Part shown: positions 1 to 5,143 of the stretch, piece after piece
Layout of the letters: each line of letters starts with the position of its first letter
How positions within the stretch are numbered: the first letter of the stretch is position 1
Assembly: GCA_905193995.1 (NCBI GenBank)
Contig: CAJJQT010000154.1
Coordinates: 1 to 5,143, forward strand
Reading direction: 5' to 3'
Length of the DNA: 5,143 nt
DNA from: an uncultured Porphyromonadaceae bacterium
GTDB taxonomy: Bacteria; Bacteroidota; Bacteroidia; Bacteroidales; Muribaculaceae
Notes under the pieces: generated by a model
Told to the model about the DNA's origin: nothing
Seen by the model: the letters and a program-made list of their open reading frames with translations, nothing else
Database searches by the model: none
Translations under genes and position numbers: made by a program

Positions 1-362
1 GCGCGGAGATTGTCGATCAGGCGCTTGATGGTGTGGCCCGTGTCGACGATGTCCTCGACGATGATCACCGTGCGGCCCTTGATGTCCTCATGCAGGCCCA
101 TGATCTCGTTCACCTTGCCTGTGCTCCCGGTCCCTTCGTAGCTCTTCAGGCGGATAAAGGTGATCTCGGCGTCGATAGTCTCGCAGGCGCGGAACAGGTC
201 GGCTGCAAAAGGAAACGCCCCGTTCAGCACACAGATGAACAGAGGCGATTTCTCGGCACAGTCGCGCGTTATTTCCTTACCCAGCTCCTGGATGCGGGCA
301 CTGATATTGTCGCGTGAGATATACGGCTGGAAGGTCATGCCTTCGTACTTGACTTGTTTCAT
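1..362 (-). CDS. hpt: Hypoxanthine phosphoribosyltransferase, 3' end cut off by the window edge
   Basis: This is a purine-salvage enzyme of the cytoplasm that joins hypoxanthine (often also guanine) to PRPP, giving IMP or GMP and pyrophosphate. The first 120 residues are visible. The protein starts MKQVKYEGMTFQPYIS. Residues 41-56 (LFICVLNGAFPFAADL) match the family's core strand and PPi-binding loop. Residues S74-Y75 in RLKSYEGTGSTG are the conserved Ser-Tyr of the flexible active-site loop. Residues 99-111 (VIIVEDIVDTGHT) are the PRPP-binding signature, with the acidic pair E103-D104 and the loop D107-T108-G109. The family is usually about 175-180 residues, so roughly 55-60 are missing beyond the left edge, including the base-binding segment. 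The ATG at 362-360 is chosen because it fits the family N-terminus and lies about 20 nt after a good promoter box. GGAAG at 369-365 is too close to the ATG to be a normal ribosome-binding site. The family call is secure; preference between hypoxanthine and guanine cannot be read here. Confidence 0.95.
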   Translation of the reverse strand, partial: MKQVKYEGMTFQPYISRDNISARIQELGKEITRDCAEKSPLFICVLNGAFPFAADLFRACETIDAEITFIRLKSYEGTGSTGKVNEIMGLHEDIKGRTVIIVEDIVDTGHTIKRLIDNLR

Positions 363-487
363 TTCTTCCAAAAGAAAAATTTTGTGCAAAGTTAGCAATT
401 ATTTTCGATCCGAGCCCCATCCCCCGCCAAATAATTTTCCACCAAAGCCGGCTATAAGAGCTATCGTAGCTATGATAGCTATTGTAG
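363..487. other. recQ-hpt intergenic region
   Basis: This is the only real non-coding gap in the window, 125 bp long. Read in the direction of transcription it holds most of a 9-bp tandem repeat array that begins at the recQ stop codon, an imperfect inverted repeat, a G-rich patch on the minus strand (415-429), an AT-rich stretch with the hpt -7 box, and the short A/T-rich hpt leader. The one open plus-strand frame through it merely reads the repeat and runs antisense into hpt, so I see no gene here. Confidence 0.8.
387..394 (-). promoter_or_regulatory. Bacteroidota-type -7 promoter box of hpt
   Basis: Read on the minus strand this is TAACTTTG, a full match to the Bacteroidota primary-sigma -7 consensus TAnnTTTG. 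Transcription would start around position 382, giving a leader of about 20 nt before the hpt ATG. No TTTG -33 element lies at the usual 19-20 nt spacing; that region is instead rich in G (415-429 on the minus strand). The nearest TTTG lies 33 nt upstream, which is too far. The box is clear by motif and position, but promoter activity is inferred. Confidence 0.7.
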
Positions 488-500
488 CTACCTTAGCCGG
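448..500 (-). terminator. Imperfect inverted repeat at the recQ 3' end, possible terminator
   Basis: A 53-bp imperfect dyad is centred on position 474. Its outer arms, CCGGCTA (448-454) and TAGCCGG (494-500), pair perfectly over 7 bp. After a 4x4 mismatch, 459-463 pairs with 485-489, and after a further 3x3 mismatch 467-472 pairs with 476-481. On the minus strand it spans the last recQ codons and its stop, where a transcript end for the mscS-recJ-recQ unit would be expected. No U-run directly follows; the next AT-rich stretch begins some 7 nt further on. A classical intrinsic terminator is therefore only a possibility. The dyad is partly a by-product of the TAGCTA repeats, which are themselves near-palindromic. 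Confidence 0.4.
452..490 (-). repeat. 9-bp tandem repeat array overlapping the recQ stop codon
   Basis: On the minus strand, successive 9-mers from 490 downward read TAGCTACAA, TAGCTATCA, TAGCTACGA and TAGCTCTTA, followed by a degenerate fifth copy beginning TAGCCGG at 454. The consensus is TAGCTAYNA, and the eighth base differs in each of the four copies (A, C, G, T). The first TAG is the recQ stop codon. Because the period is a multiple of three, all five TAG triplets (490-488, 481-479, 472-470, 463-461, 454-452) are in the recQ frame. The array is seen directly; any function is unknown. Confidence 0.85.
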
Positions 501-2368
501 GTGAAAGCGATGCCGTCGAAGGTGAGGGTGCCGCGGTCGGCGGCGCGGCGCAGGTAAGCCATAGCTTCTTCGTACACCGTCGGGAAGCGTCGGCGGACGT
601 CGCCTACATCGAGAGGACCACGGTCAAGTAGCTCCTCGAGTGCGGGTCCGACGTCGTGCGGCTGCCGTTTGCGCCGCGCGCGGCAGAGATCGCACCGGCC
701 GCACGGCTTGGCAGTCGGGTCGCCGAAATAGCGCAGCATCCGCTCCACGCGGCAGCCTTCGTCGCTGAACACATAGTCGCGCATGGCCTCCATGCGGCGC
801 GTGGCGCGCTCAAGCTGGTCCTCATAGACCGTGCGCGGGATGATGATATGCCGCCCCTCCTCGCGGTTCGACGGAAAATAGATGTAGGGCAGCGTGCGCT
901 TCGGTATATATTGTAGTACGCGCATGCGCGCGAGGAGCAGCAGCGACTGATAAATGTCCTCGGTCGAATACGACGTCATGTACGACAGGCGCAGCTCGTC
1001 GATCGGCACGAAATCGGCGAAAATGCCCGTATACGTGCGCAGGATGGCCTGCAGGATAGCGTCGACGTCGGGCGGCAGACGCAAGGCGTAAAAGTCGCGC
1101 CGGTCCATGATCACCATCAGTCGCGAGCGGCTGTTGGCGTCGTCGCCGTACTCTATGACGCCCGAGCGGGTCAGAATCGACAGTGCCGCAGCCACGGGCC
1201 GTGGCTGCAGCCCGTACTGCCTGCAGAATGCCGTGGCATTAAACTCAAAGGTGTGGTTATACCCCTCGCCCATGGCCACGTCGAGAAACACACAAAGCTT
1301 GTCATAGATGTCGCGGATATAGTCGCGGGGCGGGAACGACTCGCTCAGGCGCCGCTTGAGCAGCCCCTTGTCGGCCTGCGTGGCGAGCAGCACGGCGTAC
1401 GACGCCTGTCCGTCGCGGCCGCTGCGGCCTGCCTCCTGATAATACTCCTCGAGCGACGACGGCAGGTCGTAGTGGACCACCACGCGCACGTCGGGCTTGT
1501 CGATGCCCATCCCGAAAGCGTTCGTAGCCACCATTACCCGCTTGTGGCCGGCCATCCAGGCGTCCTGACGCTCCTCCTTTTCCTCGGGCGCCAGACCGGC
1601 ATGATAGAAATCGGCGCTGATGCCTTGCTCAGCGAGCATGGCGGCGATGACTGCGGTGCGCCGCCGCGAGCGCACGTAGACGATCGCCGACCCTGACGTG
1701 CCGCGAAGCACCTGCCCCAGCATCTCGTCCTTGGCCTCGGTGCGGCGCACTATGTAGCTGAGATTGTCGCGCGAGAAACTTTTGGAGAACACCGCCGGCG
1801 ACCGCATGCCCAGCTTGTCGGCTATGTCGGCCACTACCTGCGGAGTGGCGGTGGCCGTCAGGGCCAGGACGGGCACGGCGGGGAACGTCCGCCGCAGGTC
1901 GATGATTTTCAGATACGACGGACGGAAATCATAGCCCCACTGCGATATGCAGTGCGCCTCGTCGACCACGATCATGCTGACCGGCAGCTGCGCTATCGAC
2001 GCCGCGAAATCGGCCCTCGACAGCTTCTCAGGCGACAGATACAGCAGTTTGGTCTTGCCCAGGAACAGCCGTTCCATCGCAACGTTGGCCTCGTGGCGGC
2101 TCATGCCCGAATGCAGGCAGGCGGCGGGGACATCGCGCCGGCGCAGGTTGTCGACCTGGTCCTTCATCAGCGATATCAGCGGAGTCACGACCAGCGTCAC
2201 TCCGTCGAGCATCATCGCCGGCACCTGAAAGGTCACCGACTTGCCGCCGCCGGTCGGCAGCAGTCCTATGGTGTCGGTGCCGTCAAGCACCGAGCCGATG
2301 ATCTCGCGCTGGCATTCGCGGAAACCGGTGTAGCCCCAGTAGCGCCCGAGTACGTCCTCCGGAGTCAT
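488..2368 (-). CDS. recQ: RecQ-family ATP-dependent DNA helicase
   Basis: This superfamily 2 helicase unwinds DNA 3'-to-5' in recombination and repair. The 626-residue protein is complete. Motifs in order: Q-motif FRECQ (16-20), Walker A TGGGKS (39-44), DEAH box (136-139) followed by the RecQ aromatic-rich loop SQWGYDFRP (142-150), motif III TATAT (171-175), motif V ATNAFGMGIDKPDVR (281-295), and motif VI QEAGRSGRDG (311-320) with arginines R315 and R318. A zinc site is formed by C539, C556, C559 and C562. In the E. coli enzyme the zinc subdomain follows the helicase core closely; here about 200 residues intervene (roughly 335-525), part of which (about 355-405) looks winged-helix-like. The last 55 residues may form another small helical domain, and no typical HRDC domain is evident. 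The ATG at 2368 lies one base after the recJ stop, so translational coupling is likely; no strong Shine-Dalgarno sequence is seen. The stop codon is the first copy of a 9-bp repeat. The recQ symbol denotes family membership; a genome of this group may carry a second RecQ. Confidence 0.95.
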   Translation of the reverse strand: MTPEDVLGRYWGYTGFRECQREIIGSVLDGTDTIGLLPTGGGKSVTFQVPAMMLDGVTLVVTPLISLMKDQVDNLRRRDVPAACLHSGMSRHEANVAMERLFLGKTKLLYLSPEKLSRADFAASIAQLPVSMIVVDEAHCISQWGYDFRPSYLKIIDLRRTFPAVPVLALTATATPQVVADIADKLGMRSPAVFSKSFSRDNLSYIVRRTEAKDEMLGQVLRGTSGSAIVYVRSRRRTAVIAAMLAEQGISADFYHAGLAPEEKEERQDAWMAGHKRVMVATNAFGMGIDKPDVRVVVHYDLPSSLEEYYQEAGRSGRDGQASYAVLLATQADKGLLKRRLSESFPPRDYIRDIYDKLCVFLDVAMGEGYNHTFEFNATAFCRQYGLQPRPVAAALSILTRSGVIEYGDDANSRSRLMVIMDRRDFYALRLPPDVDAILQAILRTYTGIFADFVPIDELRLSYMTSYSTEDIYQSLLLLARMRVLQYIPKRTLPYIYFPSNREEGRHIIIPRTVYEDQLERATRRMEAMRDYVFSDEGCRVERMLRYFGDPTAKPCGRCDLCRARRKRQPHDVGPALEELLDRGPLDVGDVRRRFPTVYEEAMAYLRRAADRGTLTFDGIAFTRLR

Positions 2369-2372
2369 GTCA
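2366..2372 (-). promoter_or_regulatory. recJ stop / recQ start junction (TGACATG)
   Basis: The recJ stop TGA and the recQ ATG are separated by a single C, in different frames. With no strong ribosome-binding site just upstream, the simplest reading is that ribosomes finishing recJ re-initiate on recQ, tying the amounts of the two proteins together. Coupling is inferred from spacing alone. Confidence 0.6.
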
Positions 2373-4112
2373 TTCCGTCTCGTCGGAGATACGGATCTGC
2401 TTTACGAGCAGCTGCAGCGACGAGCTGGCGTTGTGGTGCTTGTTCTCCTCGATGGTGTAGCAGATATTGAAGGGCTTGCCGGCGTGTATGTAGTCGAAGT
2501 AGCGGGCCATGTTGAAGGCGATGCCGTTAATCACCTTGCCCGAAGTATCGTCGACGAGTTCAAGCTTGATATGCTCCAGATGCTTGCCCACGAGCATGCT
2601 CGTGCCGAAGTCCTTGACGTTGCGGGTGCAGAAAGTGGGCTTCTGGTTGCCCGGGCCGAAAGGATTGAACAGCCGCAGCGTCGAGATCAGTTCGGGCGTG
2701 ATCTGCGCGAACGTCATGAACGCGTCGATGTCGATCACGGGCGTCTGCTGCTCGGGCAGGATGTGCTCGGCGACATACTCCTCGAACCGGCGCGTGAATT
2801 CCGGGATATTCTCCTCCTTCAGCGACAGGCCGACAGCATAGGGATGGCCGCCGAAATTCTCGAGAAGGTCGCGGGCCGAGTCGACAGCCTTGTAGATGTC
2901 GAAGCCCTGGACCGAGCGCGACGAGCCCGTGGCCAGGCCGTTGGCGAACGTCAGCACCACCGACGGCTTGTAGTACAGCTCGGTCAGGCGCGAGGCCACG
3001 ATGCCTATGATGCCCTTGTGCCAGTCCTTGTTGTAGATGACGATCGACTTCTTGGGCGAGTACATCTCCCCCCGGGCCTCGAGGATGGCGTTGGCTTCCT
3101 CGGTGATGCGTTTGTCGAGCTCCTTGCGGTCCTTGTTGTACTGGTCGATGGCCAGGCTTTTGGCGGCGGCGTCCTTCGAGTCGCGGGCCACAAGCAGTTC
3201 GACGGCCTCGCGGCCGCTCTGCATGCGGCCCGATGCGTTGATGCGCGGGCCGATCTTGAAGATGACGTCGGTGATCGTGATTTCCTTGCCGCCAAGGCCG
3301 CAGGTGCGGATGATGGCACGCAGGCCCAGATTGGGATTGGTGTTGAGACGCTTCAGCCCCATATACGCCATTACGCGGTTCTCGCCCACCATGGGCACTA
3401 TATCGGCCGCTATGCTCACGGCCACCAGGTCGAGCATGCACTCGAGCTCGGCCGTGCCGATGCCGTTCGATATCGAGAACGCCTGCATGAGCTTGTACCC
3501 CACCCCGCAGCCCGAGAGGTGGCGGCAGGGGTAAGTCGAACCCTCGAGTTTGGGGTTGAGGATCGCCACGGCCGGCGGCAGCGTATCGTCGGGCACGTGG
3601 TGGTCGCAGATGATGAAGTCGATGCCGAGCGTCTTGGCGTACTCGATCTCTTCGATGGCCTTGATGCCGCAGTCGAGAATGATGATTAGCTTCACGTCAT
3701 CGGCCGCAGCGCTGTCGATGATCTGCCGCGAGATGCCGTACCCTTCGTCGTAGCGCGTCGGGATATAGAAGTCGATCTCCGAATAGAAATTCTGCAGATA
3801 CCGGTAGACGAGTGCCACCGCCGTGGTCCCGTCGACGTCGTAGTCGCCGAACACAAGGATTTTTTCCTTCGAGCCCATGGCACGGTTGATGCGGTCCACC
3901 GCCTTGTCCATATCGGGCATCAGGAACGGATCGTGGAGATCGCGCACCGATGGATGGAAGAACTTCTCGGCCTTCTCTATCGAGGTGATGCCGCGCTGTA
4001 CCAGCAGCTCGCACACCGGCGTGCAGTTGGCGTAGCGCCGCGCCAGCTCACTCTCGAGCTTTTGCTCTTCCGACGTCAGAGGGAGATAGTTCCATTTGCT
4101 GTTGCTTGTCAT
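2370..4112 (-). CDS. recJ: Single-stranded-DNA-specific 5'-3' exonuclease RecJ
   Basis: RecJ degrades single-stranded DNA from 5' ends in RecF-pathway recombination, mismatch repair and base-excision repair, using Mn2+ or Mg2+. At 580 residues the protein is full length. The DHH core shows motif I FGDYDVDGTTA (88-98), motif II LDCGI (146-150), motif III CDHH (169-172), and SIAADIVP (233-240), whose D237 matches a metal ligand of the family. Visible metal-binding candidates are D92, D94, D147, H171, H172 and D237. GPRINASGRM (288-297) is also conserved. The DHHA1 domain follows, with WHKGIIGIVASRL (364-376), GSSRSV (396-401) and GGHPYAVG (421-428). An OB-fold-like C-terminus (about 460-575) contains FNPFGPGN (482-489). 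The ATG at 4112 is chosen because the N-terminus (SKWNYLPLT, 5-13) matches how Bacteroidales RecJ proteins begin. It lies inside the 3' end of the upstream channel gene, and its leader is A-rich with no Shine-Dalgarno sequence. recQ follows after a one-base gap, consistent with joint expression of helicase and nuclease. Confidence 0.97.
   Translation of the reverse strand: MTSNSKWNYLPLTSEEQKLESELARRYANCTPVCELLVQRGITSIEKAEKFFHPSVRDLHDPFLMPDMDKAVDRINRAMGSKEKILVFGDYDVDGTTAVALVYRYLQNFYSEIDFYIPTRYDEGYGISRQIIDSAAADDVKLIIILDCGIKAIEEIEYAKTLGIDFIICDHHVPDDTLPPAVAILNPKLEGSTYPCRHLSGCGVGYKLMQAFSISNGIGTAELECMLDLVAVSIAADIVPMVGENRVMAYMGLKRLNTNPNLGLRAIIRTCGLGGKEITITDVIFKIGPRINASGRMQSGREAVELLVARDSKDAAAKSLAIDQYNKDRKELDKRITEEANAILEARGEMYSPKKSIVIYNKDWHKGIIGIVASRLTELYYKPSVVLTFANGLATGSSRSVQGFDIYKAVDSARDLLENFGGHPYAVGLSLKEENIPEFTRRFEEYVAEHILPEQQTPVIDIDAFMTFAQITPELISTLRLFNPFGPGNQKPTFCTRNVKDFGTSMLVGKHLEHIKLELVDDTSGKVINGIAFNMARYFDYIHAGKPFNICYTIEENKHHNASSSLQLLVKQIRISDETE
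4048..4112 (-). other. 65-bp coding overlap between the mscS-family gene and recJ
   Basis: The channel frame runs past the recJ ATG (4112-4110) and ends at TGA 4050-4048, so both proteins are encoded in different frames over 65 bp. The recJ N-terminus is the constrained partner because it matches its family. The channel's final residues (331-351) are polar and low in conservation signals. This suggests the channel gene lost an earlier stop and read on into recJ. Confidence 0.85.
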
Positions 4113-5143
4113 ATGTTGTCTGTTTTATTTCATTCGGAACGCCGTCGGGCAGGTGCAGATCAAGCTGCGGGAAAGGGAAGCTTACTCCCTGGCCCGGCAG
4201 CTGCTTGTAGATCTGCTCGTTGACGGCGTAGTACACGCCCCAGTAGTCGGTCGTGCGGGTCCACGCCCGCAGTTTGAGCGTTACGGCGCTGTCGTCGAGC
4301 GAGTCGACAACCACACTGGGCGTGAAATCATGGCGCGGCTGCAGCGATTTGATCTGCTCCTCGCGGCGCTCCTTCCACTCCTCTACCTTTTCCTTGTGGC
4401 GGCTGAAGAGTGAGTGCAGGAACGAGCGCGGCCGTTCGGGCGCACTCTCGTCGCGGGCAGCTTCGGCGCATTCGGGATCCTCGGCCGCGGCCTCGTCGTC
4501 GCTGCAGTCGGCCTTGAGCAGGCGCGGCTCGGCGTCGACGATGGCAAGCAGGGCCCGGCGGGCGGTGTCGACGCTGTCGCCGTACGAAATACCTACGGTC
4601 CAGTCGACGCGCCGGTAGTTCTCGCGCGAGTAATTGTTGATCGAACCGGTCGACAGGCCCCCGTTCGGGATGGTTATCGACTTGTTGTCGGGCGTCAGGA
4701 TGATGGTGCTGAATATCTGTATCTCCTTGACTGTACCCGCGAAGCCCTGCGCCTCGATGTAGTCGCCCACACGGTAGGGCTTCAGAAGAAGTATCAGCAC
4801 GCCACCGGCGAAATTCTGCAGCGTGCCGCTCAGCGCCATGCCGACCGCGACGCCGGCCGAGGCGAAGATTGCCAGGAACGACGAGGTCTCGATGCCGAGA
4901 ATGCCGATCACAGTCACTATCAGTATGAAGAACAGCACTATGCGGATGAAGCTCAGCACGAATGTCGCCAGCGAGTTGTCGACCCGGCGCCGCAGCAGTA
5001 TGCGCGACACCATGGTGTAGAGCTTGCGGATGATGAACTTACCGGCGTAGAACACTATGCCGGCGATCAGCAGATTGATGGCCAATGTCACCAGACCGGC
5101 CACGAATTTGTCAAGCAGCTCGTCCAGCGGCAGCGATTTGAGC
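4048..5143 (-). CDS. MscS-family mechanosensitive ion channel, 5' end beyond the window edge
   Basis: This inner-membrane channel is expected to open under membrane tension and release solutes on hypo-osmotic shock. Numbering is from the GTG at 5103. The frame stays open through that codon to the window edge (encoding LKSLPLDELLDKF before it), so the true start is probably further upstream. Hydrophobic segments lie at about 3-22 (TM1) and 47-70 (TM2). The pore helix TM3 is at about 75-108, with the Gly/Ala-rich AGVAVGMALSGTLQNFAGG (83-101), followed by KPYRVGDYIEAQGFAGTV (108-125) and the beta-domain signature ITIPNGGLSTGSINNYS (143-159). The C-terminal alpha/beta domain is split at about 198-260 by an acidic then basic insertion, and resumes at PSVVVDSLDDSAVTL (262-276). 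The fold normally ends near FPFPQLDLHL (309-318); here a 33-residue tail follows, 21 of which overlap recJ. The family is secure; ion selectivity and conductance cannot be read. Confidence 0.93.
   Translation of the reverse strand, partial: LKSLPLDELLDKFVAGLVTLAINLLIAGIVFYAGKFIIRKLYTMVSRILLRRRVDNSLATFVLSFIRIVLFFILIVTVIGILGIETSSFLAIFASAGVAVGMALSGTLQNFAGGVLILLLKPYRVGDYIEAQGFAGTVKEIQIFSTIILTPDNKSITIPNGGLSTGSINNYSRENYRRVDWTVGISYGDSVDTARRALLAIVDAEPRLLKADCSDDEAAAEDPECAEAARDESAPERPRSFLHSLFSRHKEKVEEWKERREEQIKSLQPRHDFTPSVVVDSLDDSAVTLKLRAWTRTTDYWGVYYAVNEQIYKQLPGQGVSFPFPQLDLHLPDGVPNEIKQTTYDKQQQMELSPSDVGRAKARE

Noticed and set aside
448..500. CRISPR array or attachment site at the repeat cluster
   Set aside because: Units are only 9 bp with no spacers, no cas genes are nearby, and no integrase, tRNA or IS sequence is present.
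33..504. Two plus-strand frames across hpt and the intergenic region
   Set aside because: They run antisense to clear hpt coding sequence. The repetitive end of one (AIVAMIAIVA) is simply the 9-bp array read from the other strand.
2560..3441. A 293-codon minus-strand frame inside recJ
   Set aside because: It is an alternate frame of recJ, with Arg/Gly/Pro/His-biased translation and no recognisable domain.
2367..3689. A 440-codon open frame on the plus strand, antisense to recJ
   Set aside because: It is long because GC-rich coding sequence leaves few stops on the opposite strand. Its translation is a monotonous Val/Asp/Leu/Arg/His mix with no family motif, while the minus strand encodes an intact RecJ.
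5101..5103. GTG as the start codon of the MscS-family gene
   Set aside because: The frame remains open for 13 further codons to the window edge, and starting here would put the protein's first residues directly in TM1. The gene is better treated as 5' partial.
1..5143. Defence island or novel multi-gene system centred on recQ/recJ
   Set aside because: All four genes are recognisable core housekeeping families with intact motifs. No toxin, nuclease partner of unknown type, reverse transcriptase or mobile element is seen.

Overview
The window comes from a member of the phylum Bacteroidota, most likely the order Bacteroidales. Three things support this: the close resemblance of the RecJ and RecQ proteins to Bacteroidales versions as I know them; A-rich leaders with no strong Shine-Dalgarno sequence; and a TAACTTTG box of the Bacteroidota TAnnTTTG -7 type just upstream of hpt. 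The coding sequence is visibly GC-rich, while the one intergenic gap is AT-richer. A GC-rich gut lineage such as Muribaculaceae or Rikenellaceae would fit, but I cannot fix the family from sequence alone.

All four genes lie on the minus strand, so transcription runs from the right edge towards the left. From right to left: (1) an MscS-family small-conductance mechanosensitive channel, whose N-terminus lies beyond the right edge; (2) recJ, a complete 580-residue single-strand DNA exonuclease, which starts inside the last 65 bp of the channel gene; (3) recQ, a complete 626-residue DNA helicase, whose ATG follows the recJ stop after one base; (4) a 125-bp intergenic region holding a 9-bp tandem repeat array, an imperfect inverted repeat and a promoter; (5) hpt, hypoxanthine phosphoribosyltransferase, whose C-terminal third is cut off by the left edge.

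mscS, recJ and recQ are packed so tightly that they almost certainly share one transcript. RecQ unwinds DNA and RecJ digests the 5'-ended strand, so recJ and recQ form a functional pair of the RecF-type recombination and gap-processing pathway. The channel is an osmotic safety valve and has no evident mechanistic link to them. hpt has its own promoter and belongs to purine salvage.

This is mostly an ordinary housekeeping region, and I found no novel multi-gene system. The points most worth a second look are the 9-bp array that supplies five in-frame TAG codons at the end of recQ, an acidic/basic insertion of about 60 residues in the channel's cytoplasmic domain, and the 65-bp mscS/recJ coding overlap.
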